Origin: Ruminococcaceae bacterium UBA3220
GTDB lineage: Bacteria; Bacillota; Clostridia; Oscillospirales; Acutalibacteraceae
NCBI GenBank assembly: GCA_002363095.1
Contig: DEWC01000114.1
Coordinates: forward strand, 1 to 15,749
Reading direction: 5' to 3'
Length of the DNA stretch: 15,749 nucleotides
This document shows, piece after piece, positions 6,993 through 13,243 of this stretch. Under the pieces are notes generated by a model. The model was not told where the DNA came from. It saw only the letters and a program-made list of their open reading frames with translations, and ran no database searches. The first letter of the stretch is position 1. Each line of letters starts with the position of its first letter. The translations under genes and the position numbers were made by a program.

Positions 6993-7658
6993 ATGACAAA
7001 GATTTATTTAGTAAGGCATTGCGAAGCGGTCGGAAATCAGTTGAGGCTTTTTCAAGGCTCGGTTAATCTTGATATTACTCCGCTTGGTGCGAAACAACTT
7101 GAATATGTAACCGAAAGGTTTAAGGATATAAAGATAGACGCTATTTATACGAGTCCGCTTATCCGTGCCCAAAAAACCGCTTTTGCAGTTTTGGGTGAAA
7201 GGGTAATGGATGTAAAAATCGATAATGAACTGCGTGAAATAAACGCGGGAGTATTCGACGGTAAGCCCTTTAAGGAAACCTTCGAGGCGAACAGAGAAAT
7301 GGCTCAGGCTTGGTATGAGCATCCGCAGGATTTTGCCCCCGAGGGCGGCGAGAGTATGAGGGACGCTTACGAGCGGATTTATAAAGCGGTAAAGAAAATC
7401 GCCGACGAAAACCGCGATAAAACGGTCGTTCTTGCCATTCACGGCGGTGTTATACGTTGTCTTATGGCGCGTTTTATCTACGGAACCGTCGAAAAACTCG
7501 GAGATGTTCCATGGGCTGAAAATACCGCCGTTTCTCTTCTTGCGTATGAAGACGGAAAATTCACCGTCGAATATAAAAATGATACCTCCCATCTTCCCGA
7601 GGAATATCTTCCCGTAAGAAACCGCCTTTCATCTTTTATGACAAAGGATAATGAATAA
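6993..7658 (+). CDS. Histidine phosphatase (phosphoglycerate-mutase-like) family protein
   Basis: This 221-residue cytosolic member of the branch-1 histidine phosphatases begins LVRHCEAVGN, with R8-H9 as the phospho-acceptor motif. A Cys replaces the more common Gly after the His (RHC for RHG), a variant seen elsewhere in the family. The rest of the active site is present: YTSPLIRAQKTA with the second arginine, E82 in LREINAGVFDGK, and H150 in VLAIHGGVIRCL. Substrates in this family are very varied (GpmB-like, CobC-like, sugar phosphatases), and none can be assigned here. GGAG lies just upstream of the ATG. The stop codon shares one base with the ruvX start (TAATG). Placement directly after thrH, another phosphatase, may reflect shared phospho-metabolite work or simple operon packing. 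Confidence 0.9.
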   Translation: MTKIYLVRHCEAVGNQLRLFQGSVNLDITPLGAKQLEYVTERFKDIKIDAIYTSPLIRAQKTAFAVLGERVMDVKIDNELREINAGVFDGKPFKETFEANREMAQAWYEHPQDFAPEGGESMRDAYERIYKAVKKIADENRDKTVVLAIHGGVIRCLMARFIYGTVEKLGDVPWAENTAVSLLAYEDGKFTVEYKNDTSHLPEEYLPVRNRLSSFMTKDNE

Positions 7659-8185
7659 TGGTTATCATGGGCGTTGATTTAGGAGTGGCACGAACAGGTA
7701 TCGCCGTTTCGGACGAGGGCGAAAAATTTGCCTTCCCAAAAGGTGTTATAAGGGAATATAACACCGATAAACTTATATCGAAAGTCTGTGAAAAGGCGAG
7801 GGAATATAAGGCAGGGCTGATAGTTGTCGGGCTCCCTAAAAATATGGACGGAACCTTGGGCGAGCGGGCAAAAGTTTGTTCGGAAATCGCCCTTAAAATA
7901 GGCAAGAAAAGCGGCATTGAAACAGTTCTTTACGACGAGCGTTGCACCACCGTTGAGGCTTATAACCTTCTTGATATGAATGATACCTTCGGCAAAAAGC
8001 GAAAACAAACGGTTGACGCCGTTGCCGCCACGGTCATTCTTGAAGATTATATTTCGTATCGAAAAAACAAACGGCTTTTCGATTCCCAAAAGCAAACCCT
8101 CGATACTTTTTTATCGACAAACGCGATTACAAAAGAACAGTATGAAAAGAGTCTTAACGGACTTAAAGAAAAGATGAATATATGA
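7658..8185 (+). CDS. ruvX: Putative pre-16S rRNA nuclease YqgF/RuvX, with C-terminal extension
   Basis: This RNase-H-fold nuclease family acts in 16S rRNA 5'-end maturation and was earlier proposed as a Holliday-junction resolvase. Catalytic acids sit where expected: D7 in MGVDLGVARTGIAVSD, E94 in YDERCTTVEA and D120 in TVDAVAATVILEDYI. IVVGLPKNMDGTLGERA is the family's central signature. The protein has 175 residues, against about 140 for typical YqgF. The extra tail of about 38 residues ends LSTNAITKEQYEKSLNGLKE, which resembles a SHOCT-type short C-terminal domain. AAAGGA nine bases upstream supports ATG 7658; ATG 7667 is a possible alternative. It is the last gene of the operon, followed 5 bases later by a terminator. 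Confidence 0.93.
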   Translation: MVIMGVDLGVARTGIAVSDEGEKFAFPKGVIREYNTDKLISKVCEKAREYKAGLIVVGLPKNMDGTLGERAKVCSEIALKIGKKSGIETVLYDERCTTVEAYNLLDMNDTFGKKRKQTVDAVAATVILEDYISYRKNKRLFDSQKQTLDTFLSTNAITKEQYEKSLNGLKEKMNI

Positions 8186-8190
8186 AAAAA

Positions 8191-8230
8191 AGAGTTCAGC
8201 GGGCATCTGCCTTCTGAACTCTCTTCTTTT
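8191..8230. terminator. Bidirectional Rho-independent terminator between ruvX and dapB
   Basis: A perfect 9-bp stem pairs AGAGTTCAG (8191-8199) with CTGAACTCT (8214-8222). An inner GGC/GCC pairing shortens the loop. The plus strand continues CTTCTTTT. The minus strand ends in a run of about seven T residues, from the A run 8185-8191. It can therefore stop both the rightward operon ending at 8185 and the leftward asd-dapA-dapB operon ending at 8269. Confidence 0.9.
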
Positions 8231-8268
8231 ATTGTGCGTTTTGTCTTTGTCGAGGGTAATCCGAGTTT

Positions 8269-9021
8269 TTACAGCGATAAAACATCATTCATATCGTAAA
8301 GACCGTTTGACTTTGACACAATAAATTTAGCCGCTCTTAATGCACCCATCGCAAAAACTTCCTTTGAAAAGGCGCTGTGGGAAATGGTTATAACCTCGTC
8401 GTTTCCCGCAAAGATTACATCGTGTTCTCCTACAATTGTTCCGCCTCTTACCGAGTGGATGCCTATTTCGTTTTTCGGGCGTTTTTCTCGCTTTGAATGG
8501 CGGTCGTATTCATAAGAATACTTTCCGTCGTTGACCGAATTAACGGCGTCTGCAAGCATCAACGCCGTCCCCGAGGGAGCGTCAAGTTTTTGATTATGGT
8601 GCTTTTCGATTATTTCAACATCAAAGTCATCCCCTAAAACTTCGGACGCCTTTTTAACGAGTGAGGATAAAAGGTTTATCCCGAGCGACATATTCGCGGT
8701 GAAGAATACGGGTATTTCTTTTGAGGTTCCTTTTATGATATTTATCTGTTCGGGTGAATAGCCGGTCGTCGCAAGAATGCAGGGGATTTTGTTTTGTTTT
8801 GCAAATTTCAGTATATCGCCAAGCAATGAAGGATTTGAGAAATCAATTATAACATCGGGAAGGATATTTACATTCGCAAAACTTTCAAAAACAGGGAATT
8901 TACATTCGGCGTTAAATCTGTCAACACCGCAAACAACCTTGAAATCCTCATTTGTCTCACTTAGCGCGGCTATTTTTTTGCCTACATGACCGGACGCGCC
9001 GGAAAGTAATATTTTCAACAT
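8269..9021 (-). CDS. dapB: 4-hydroxy-tetrahydrodipicolinate reductase
   Basis: DapB reduces hydroxy-tetrahydrodipicolinate with NAD(P)H, the step after DapA in the diaminopimelate/lysine pathway. The protein has 250 residues, close to the family norm. The N-terminal Rossmann motif is LLSGASGHVGKKIA. IDFSNPS and ATTGYS line the nucleotide site. The family signature EKHHNQKLDAPSGTA gives H141 as the likely acid/base and K145 as the substrate-binding lysine. The C-terminus carries IGIHSVRGGTIVGEHDVIFAG and ISHSAFSKEVFAMGAL. AAGGA about nine bases upstream supports the start. It follows dapA by 19 bases and is the last gene of asd-dapA-dapB. Confidence 0.97.
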   Translation of the reverse strand: MLKILLSGASGHVGKKIAALSETNEDFKVVCGVDRFNAECKFPVFESFANVNILPDVIIDFSNPSLLGDILKFAKQNKIPCILATTGYSPEQINIIKGTSKEIPVFFTANMSLGINLLSSLVKKASEVLGDDFDVEIIEKHHNQKLDAPSGTALMLADAVNSVNDGKYSYEYDRHSKREKRPKNEIGIHSVRGGTIVGEHDVIFAGNDEVITISHSAFSKEVFAMGALRAAKFIVSKSNGLYDMNDVLSL

Positions 9022-9040
9022 CTTTTTTATTCCTTTAATC

Positions 9041-9931
9041 TTAGAATATAAGTCCCATTTCGGTGAGTTTTGATTTTATAAGTTCAATATTTGCTTTATT
9101 TGTAGGGCATAGAGGAAGACGAAGCGGTCCTGCCTCCATACCGAGTATGTTCATTGCCTCTTTAACGGGAATAGGATTAACATCGCAGAACATAGCGTTC
9201 ATAATTCCCGTAGCCCTTACCTGCATATTGCTTGCTTTTTGCTTGTCGCCGTGCAGGTATTCGCGACAAAGTTCGTGCATATACGAGGGCATAATATTCG
9301 ATAAAACCGATATAACGCCTATTCCGCCTAACGACATAATGGGCACTGTCTGGTCGTCGTTGCCCGAATATATATCGAGGTCATCGCCGCAGAGATACTT
9401 TGTTTCGGCAACGCTCGAAAGGTCTCCGTTTGCCTCTTTGACCGCAACAATATTCGGGTGCTTTGAAAGTTCTTTGTAGGTTTGGGGCTTTATCGCAACC
9501 CCCGTTCTTGAGGGAACATTGTAGAGAATTATCGGCTTGTTCACCCTGTCGGCAATGTAGTTATAATGGTTAACAAGTCCTGTCTGCGAAGCCTTGTTGT
9601 AGTAGGGCGCTACCATCAAAAACGCATCGGCGCCCGCCTTTTCGGCGTCGGAGCATAACTCTACCGAATAAACGGTATCGTTACTGCCGGTCCCGGCGAT
9701 TATGGGCACACGCTTGTTTGCCGCCTTTACGGCAGTCTCTATAACCTTGACGTGTTCGTCGTATCGAAGGGTCGATTTTTCGCCGGTCGTTCCGCAGATA
9801 ACAAGCGCGTCAACCCCTGCCTTTATTTGTTCGTCAACAAGCCTTTCAAGTCTTTCATAGTTTACCGAGGTGTCCTTGTTCATAGGTGTTATAAGCGCGG
9901 TCGCCACACCTTCAAAAATCCTTTTTTTCAT
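9041..9931 (-). CDS. dapA: 4-hydroxy-tetrahydrodipicolinate synthase
   Basis: DapA condenses pyruvate with aspartate semialdehyde, the first committed step to diaminopimelate and lysine. The protein has 296 residues, the normal length for this TIM-barrel enzyme. Signatures are VATALITPM, CGTTGEKSTL, IIAGTGSNDT, LMVAPYYNKASQTG, ILYNVPSRTGV with the catalytic Tyr, and NIVAVKEANGD with K165 as the Schiff-base lysine. IYSGNDDQTVPIMSLGGIGVISVLSN follows as usual. AGGGGG lies seven bases upstream of the ATG. It takes its substrate from the adjacent asd product and passes its own to DapB, so the operon order matches the pathway order. Confidence 0.98.
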   Translation of the reverse strand: MKKRIFEGVATALITPMNKDTSVNYERLERLVDEQIKAGVDALVICGTTGEKSTLRYDEHVKVIETAVKAANKRVPIIAGTGSNDTVYSVELCSDAEKAGADAFLMVAPYYNKASQTGLVNHYNYIADRVNKPIILYNVPSRTGVAIKPQTYKELSKHPNIVAVKEANGDLSSVAETKYLCGDDLDIYSGNDDQTVPIMSLGGIGVISVLSNIMPSYMHELCREYLHGDKQKASNMQVRATGIMNAMFCDVNPIPVKEAMNILGMEAGPLRLPLCPTNKANIELIKSKLTEMGLIF

Positions 9932-9961
9932 AAAAAAGCCCCCTGTAAATTTAAATGTTTA

Positions 9962-11044
9962 TCAGTCAAAATACCCCTTTGCCGCAAGGAGTTCGGCGAG
10001 CAATACTCCGCCGCCTGCCGCACCGCGAAGCGTATTATGAGAAAGACAAACAAATTTATAGTCATACTGGGTGTCCTCGCGAAGGCGTCCGCAGGAGATT
10101 GCCATTCCGCCTTCAAGGTCGCGCTGAAGTTTAGTTTGAGGCATATCGTTCTCCTCAAAATAATTGAGGAACTGCTTCGGAGCGTGGGGAAGATTAAGGG
10201 CCTGAGGTTCACCGCTGAAATTCTTCCATATTTCCTTGATTTGCTCTTTGGTAGGTTTATTCTTGAATGTTACGAAAACCGCCGCCATATGGCCGTCGGA
10301 CACAGGAACGCGAAGACACTGGGCAGTAAATTTCGGGCTGTCGGCAGGGACTATCTGTCCGTCCTTTATTTCGCCCCAGATTTTAAGCGGCTCGCATTCG
10401 CTTTTTTCTTCCTCGCCGCCGATATACGGGATAACATTATCAACGATTTCAGGCCATCTTTCAAAGGTTTTGCCGGCTCCCGAAATTGCCTGATATGTGC
10501 AAACAAGAACCTTTTCTACGCCAAACTCTTTATCGAGCGGATAAAGAGCGGGTACATAACTTTGAAGCGAGCAGTTTGATTTAACGGCGATAAATCCTTT
10601 TTTTGTGCCGAGTCTCTTTCTCTGCGCCTCGATAATCTTTATATGCTCCGAGTTAAGTTCGGGGATGACCATCGGAACATCGGGAGTTTTTCTGTTCGCC
10701 GAGTTGTTTGAGATAACCGGGCACTCCTTCTTGGCATACATTTCCTCAAGCACCATAATTTCGTCCTTTTTCATATCAACGGCGCAGAAAACGAAATCCA
10801 CCTTTGAAACTATTGTATCAATATCGGCGGTTGCGTCGAAAACCTGCATACCTTTAAGGTTTTCGGGGATAGGGTCGGTCATCGCCCATCTTGAACCTAT
10901 CGCCTCTTCATATGTTTTTCCGGCGCTTCTGCTGCTTGCGGCGAGAGCCGTAACCGTAAACCACGGATGGTCGGCAAGAAGAAGGGCAAATCTCTGACCT
11001 ACCATACCGGTCGCGCCTATGATACCAACATTGTACTTTTTCAT
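9962..11044 (-). CDS. asd: Aspartate-semialdehyde dehydrogenase, archaeal/fungal-type
   Basis: Asd makes aspartate semialdehyde from aspartyl phosphate, the branch point to lysine/diaminopimelate, threonine and methionine. The protein has 360 residues. The NADP-binding motif is VGIIGATGMVGQRFA. The catalytic cysteine is C158 in VKSNCSLQSYVPAL. ISNNSANRKTPDVPMVIPELN and TYQAISGAGK are typical of the archaeal and fungal branch of this family rather than the E. coli-like branch. The C-terminus ends HNTLRGAAGGGVLLAELL. AGAGGT lies ten bases upstream of the ATG. It is the first gene of the operon and is read from the strong promoter at 11111-11139. Expression may be influenced by the leader hairpin at 11070-11092. 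Confidence 0.96.
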   Translation of the reverse strand: MKKYNVGIIGATGMVGQRFALLLADHPWFTVTALAASSRSAGKTYEEAIGSRWAMTDPIPENLKGMQVFDATADIDTIVSKVDFVFCAVDMKKDEIMVLEEMYAKKECPVISNNSANRKTPDVPMVIPELNSEHIKIIEAQRKRLGTKKGFIAVKSNCSLQSYVPALYPLDKEFGVEKVLVCTYQAISGAGKTFERWPEIVDNVIPYIGGEEEKSECEPLKIWGEIKDGQIVPADSPKFTAQCLRVPVSDGHMAAVFVTFKNKPTKEQIKEIWKNFSGEPQALNLPHAPKQFLNYFEENDMPQTKLQRDLEGGMAISCGRLREDTQYDYKFVCLSHNTLRGAAGGGVLLAELLAAKGYFD

Positions 11045-11069
11045 TTATAAATACACCTCTTAAAAGTCC

Positions 11070-11092
11070 GGTTTTCAAAAGACTTGAAAACC
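11070..11092. promoter_or_regulatory. Perfect inverted repeat between asd and queA (operator or leader hairpin)
   Basis: GGTTTTCAA (11070-11078) and TTGAAAACC (11084-11092) form perfect 9-bp arms around a 5-bp centre. The right arm contains the -35 box of the predicted queA promoter. In the asd direction it lies about 12-34 bases into the transcript and could fold into a hairpin. A competing pairing, AAGTC with GACTT, exists in the asd leader just before the ribosome binding site. Its role is not known. Confidence 0.6.
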
Positions 11093-11112
11093 TTTAATAA
11101 ATAATATATAAT
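11084..11112 (+). promoter_or_regulatory. Sigma-A promoter for queA
   Basis: TTGAAA (11084-11089), a 17-bp spacer and a perfect TATAAT (11107-11112). Start site is near 11119, giving a leader of about 50 bases. Its -10 box shares two bases with the -10 box of the opposing asd promoter. Confidence 0.7.
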
Positions 11113-11139
11113 AATACCATTATGTGCGAGATTTGTCAA
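11111..11139 (-). promoter_or_regulatory. Sigma-A promoter for asd-dapA-dapB
   Basis: On the minus strand: perfect TTGACA (11139-11134), a 17-bp spacer and TATTAT (11116-11111). Start site is near 11104, giving a leader of about 60 bases before the asd ATG. That leader is too short for a full lysine riboswitch. Confidence 0.83.
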
Positions 11140-11170
11140 TTTTTTTGAAGGGAAATTTTACTACATTTAT

Positions 11171-12193
11171 ATGAAAACAAGCGATTTTTATTACGATTTA
11201 CCGGAAGAACTCATTGCCCAGACCCCGTTAGAACCGAGAAACGCTTCACGGCTTATGTATATGAACAGGGAAACAGGGGAGATAAGGCATAGGATTTTTA
11301 AAGACCTGCCCGAGTTTTTAAAGCCGGGTGATTGCCTTGTGCTTAATGACACCAGAGTTTTGCCCGCGAGGATTTTCGGCACGAGGGAAGACACCGGCGC
11401 GGTTGTTGAATTCGTCCTTTTGAAACAAAAAGAAATGCTTTTGTGGGAAGTATTGGCAGGACCCGGGAAAAAAGCGAAAACGGGCCATAAATTCCGATTT
11501 TCCGATGACCTTTCCCTGGAGGTTGTCGATGTTCTGCCCGACGGAAACAGAATGGTTAAATTCACCTGCCGCGGCGAGTTTTTTTCGGTGCTTGATAAAA
11601 TAGGGCAGATGCCACTTCCGCCATATATCAAGGCAAAACTTGAGGATAAGGAAAGGTATCAAACCGTTTATTCAAGGGAATTAGGCTCCGCCGCCGCTCC
11701 GACGGCAGGGCTTCACTTTACCAAAGAAATGCTTGAAGATTTGAAGAAAAAAGGCATAAATATTGCATATGTTACCCTTCATGTAGGTCTCGGCACCTTC
11801 CGTCCCGTTAAGGTAGAGGATATAACCGAGCATCATATGCATACCGAGCATTATTCCATTTCGAAAGAAACTGCCGATATAATAAACAAAACAAAGGCAA
11901 GCGGCGGCAGGGTTATATGCGTCGGCACAACCTCCTGCAGAACGGTTGAGAGCGCAATGCAAAAGTTCGGTGAAATCAAAGAATGCTCAGATGATACCGG
12001 CATTTTCATCTATCCCGGATATGTATTTAAGTGTATGGACGGGCTTATTACCAATTTTCACCTGCCCGAAAGCACCCTTATAATGCTCGTTTCGGCGTTT
12101 GCGGGATACCATAATACAATGAACGCTTATAAAACAGCCGTCAAAGAGAAATATAGATTTTTCAGTTTTGGCGATGCAATGCTCATCGTTTAA
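11171..12193 (+). CDS. queA: S-adenosylmethionine:tRNA ribosyltransferase-isomerase
   Basis: QueA transfers and rearranges the ribose of SAM onto preQ1 in tRNA to give epoxyqueuosine, late in queuosine synthesis. The protein has 340 residues and matches QueA throughout: FYYDLPEELIAQTPLEPR, LVLNDTRVLPARIFG, MPLPPYIKAKLEDKERYQTVYS, GSAAAPTAGLHFTKE, TLHVGLGTFRPV, VGTTSCRTVES, TNFHLPESTLIMLVSAFAG and the C-terminal YRFFSFGDAMLI. The start is fixed by homology. It has no close ribosome binding site, since AAGGGA at 11148-11153 is 17 bases away. Its partner gene tgt begins 1.6 kb downstream, after two toxin-antitoxin modules and an inverted-repeat element. No convincing terminator follows queA. Confidence 0.97.
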   Translation: MKTSDFYYDLPEELIAQTPLEPRNASRLMYMNRETGEIRHRIFKDLPEFLKPGDCLVLNDTRVLPARIFGTREDTGAVVEFVLLKQKEMLLWEVLAGPGKKAKTGHKFRFSDDLSLEVVDVLPDGNRMVKFTCRGEFFSVLDKIGQMPLPPYIKAKLEDKERYQTVYSRELGSAAAPTAGLHFTKEMLEDLKKKGINIAYVTLHVGLGTFRPVKVEDITEHHMHTEHYSISKETADIINKTKASGGRVICVGTTSCRTVESAMQKFGEIKECSDDTGIFIYPGYVFKCMDGLITNFHLPESTLIMLVSAFAGYHNTMNAYKTAVKEKYRFFSFGDAMLIV

Positions 12194-12241
12194 ATTTCCG
12201 TCATGCATCTATGATTCTGACATAAAATCGCATTATATTTA

Positions 12242-12270
12242 TTGACAAATAATAGTATTTTGCATATAAT
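12242..12270 (+). promoter_or_regulatory. Consensus sigma-A promoter of toxin-antitoxin module 1
   Basis: Perfect TTGACA (12242-12247), 17-bp spacer and perfect TATAAT (12265-12270). Start site is near 12277, leaving a leader of about 16 bases with AGGTGG (12280-12285). A 7-bp inverted repeat, ATTATAT (12232-12238) and ATATAAT (12264-12270), flanks the -35 box and is a candidate site for antitoxin binding. Confidence 0.88.
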
Positions 12271-12292
12271 ATAGTTGAAAGGTGGAAGTGTT

Positions 12293-12565
12293 ATGGCACA
12301 AACAAATGTAAATATAAGAATGGACGAGGAAACAAAAAAAGCCTTTGATGCTTTTTGCGCCGAAATAGGGCTTTCGGTAAGTTCGGCGTTCAACATCTTT
12401 GCAAAAACCGTAGTCAGAGAGCAGAGAATACCTTTTGAGCTTACAACCGAAACTCCGAATGACGAAACACGCAAGGCCATTGAAAATGTCCGTAACGGCG
12501 TAGGGCTCAGCCGTGGTTTTGCTTCGGTTTCCGAATTGATGGAGGATTTGTATGCTGACAATTAA
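12293..12565 (+). CDS. dinJ: Antitoxin of RelB/DinJ family, module 1
   Basis: This is a 90-residue antitoxin. The N-terminal ribbon-helix-helix region is TNVNIRMDEETKKAFDAFCAEIGLSVSSAFNIFAKTVV, the DinJ/RelB signature that dimerises, binds its own promoter and so represses the module. The C-terminal part (about residues 50-90) should be the flexible toxin-wrapping tail. ATG 12293 was chosen because AGGTGG is 7 bases upstream. The in-frame TTG at 12275 lies at or before the predicted transcription start. It overlaps the toxin gene by 14 bases, a typical coupled arrangement. It has its own consensus promoter and so is independent of queA. Confidence 0.92.
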   Translation: MAQTNVNIRMDEETKKAFDAFCAEIGLSVSSAFNIFAKTVVREQRIPFELTTETPNDETRKAIENVRNGVGLSRGFASVSELMEDLYADN

Positions 12566-12824
12566 ATACGAATCCACCTTCAAAAAAGATTTCAAACGAA
12601 TCGTAAAAAGGGGTTATAACATAAAACTGCTCGAAGAGGTTATCGAAATTTTGGCGAGCGAGCAGGTTTTACCCGAAAAGTATAAAGACCACTCTTTGAT
12701 AGGCGATTATTCCGATTGCAGGGAATGCCACATAGCCCCTGATTGGCTGTTGATTTACAAAATCAACAACAACGAATTGATACTTTATCTTACAAGAACC
12801 GGCACACACAGTGATTTATTCTGA
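12552..12824 (+). CDS. yafQ: YafQ-family mRNA interferase toxin, module 1
   Basis: This is a 90-residue RelE/YafQ-superfamily toxin. By family knowledge it cleaves mRNA codons on the ribosome and is neutralised by the upstream DinJ-like antitoxin. All residues known to matter in E. coli YafQ have counterparts: H47 in YKDHSL, H60 and D64 in ECHIAPDWLLIY, and H86 and F90 in RTGTHSDLF at the C-terminus. The toxin therefore appears intact. GGAGG (12541-12545) inside the antitoxin gene lies six bases before ATG 12552. It ends in the same 19-base string as the toxin of module 2, although the proteins differ widely elsewhere. Confidence 0.93.
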   Translation: MLTIKYESTFKKDFKRIVKRGYNIKLLEEVIEILASEQVLPEKYKDHSLIGDYSDCRECHIAPDWLLIYKINNNELILYLTRTGTHSDLF

Positions 12825-12891
12825 TTTTCCACGCCGAAAACATAATTGCCGGTCGACATGATTTAATAAGTTGTTATGTTAGATTTTCCAT

Positions 12892-12942
12892 ATATTATAC
12901 GCATAATATGTTGACAAATGTTAATAATATGAGTATAATATA
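12892..12942. promoter_or_regulatory. Candidate operator of toxin-antitoxin module 2: inverted repeat plus ATAATAT iterons
   Basis: ATATTAT (12892-12898) and ATAATAT (12903-12909) form perfect 7-bp arms around ACGC just upstream of the -35 box. ATAATAT recurs at 12924-12930 and 12935-12941. The three direct copies start 21 and 11 bp apart, close to two and one helical turns, so they lie on one DNA face. They bracket and overlap the promoter, as expected for cooperative binding by a ribbon-helix-helix antitoxin. AT-rich chance similarity is possible. Confidence 0.45.
12911..12939 (+). promoter_or_regulatory. Consensus sigma-A promoter of toxin-antitoxin module 2
   Basis: Perfect TTGACA (12911-12916), 17-bp spacer and perfect TATAAT (12934-12939). 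It shares TTGACAAAT and the 15 bases from TATAAT onward (TATAATATAGTTGAA) with the module 1 promoter, so the two promoters appear homologous. Confidence 0.88.
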
Positions 12943-12961
12943 GTTGAAGGAGTTGAATATT

Positions 12962-13243
12962 ATGGCAAAAGTATCAACAAATGTTACTATTGATGAAACA
13001 ACAAAAAAGCAGGCTCAGGTTTTGCTTGCCGATTTCGGAATGGATTTGTCTACAGCCGTAAACATCTTTTTAAAGCAGATGGTTTATGAGGGCTCTTTCC
13101 CGTTTTCTATCACAAGAGAGGTGCCCAACACCGTAACCCTTGCGGCAATGAAAGAAATTGAAGAAATGAAAAAACATCCCGAAGCATATAAAACCTATAA
13201 AAATGTTGATAAGATGGTGGAGGATATTTTAGGTGAAGTATGA
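12962..13243 (+). CDS. dinJ: Antitoxin of RelB/DinJ family, module 2
   Basis: This is a 93-residue antitoxin with the ribbon-helix-helix region STNVTIDETTKKQAQVLLADFGMDLSTAVNIFLKQMV, then YEGSFPFSI, the usual DinJ boundary. The C-terminal region is lysine- and glutamate-rich and should wrap the toxin. AAGGAG (12947-12952) nine bases upstream supports ATG 12962 over the in-frame start at 12944. It resembles the module 1 antitoxin clearly but distantly, so the two modules are unlikely to be a recent duplication. Its stop codon lies inside the toxin gene (11-base overlap). Confidence 0.92.
   Translation: MAKVSTNVTIDETTKKQAQVLLADFGMDLSTAVNIFLKQMVYEGSFPFSITREVPNTVTLAAMKEIEEMKKHPEAYKTYKNVDKMVEDILGEV

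Noticed and set aside
9752..10579. Open frame of 275 codons on the plus strand opposite asd and dapA
   Set aside because: It lies antisense to two well-conserved genes across their junction, has no recognisable domain, and its composition is explained by the codon bias of the opposite strand.
11045..11104. Lysine riboswitch upstream of asd
   Set aside because: The leader is about 60 bases and lacks the five-helix layout; lysine riboswitches need about 170 bases.
11119..11170. preQ1 riboswitch upstream of queA
   Set aside because: The leader shows no GC hairpin followed by the A-rich tail that pairs back into the loop; it is mostly A and T without such structure.
12839..12880. AACATAA/TTATGTT inverted repeat after toxin 1 as a terminator
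   Set aside because: The stem is AT-rich with a 28-base loop and no T run, so it is too weak.
12823..12890. Direct repeat GATTTTCCA (12823-12831 and 12882-12890) as traces of an excised element
   Set aside because: Only nine AT-rich bases, no inverted ends inside, and nothing else to support an insertion.
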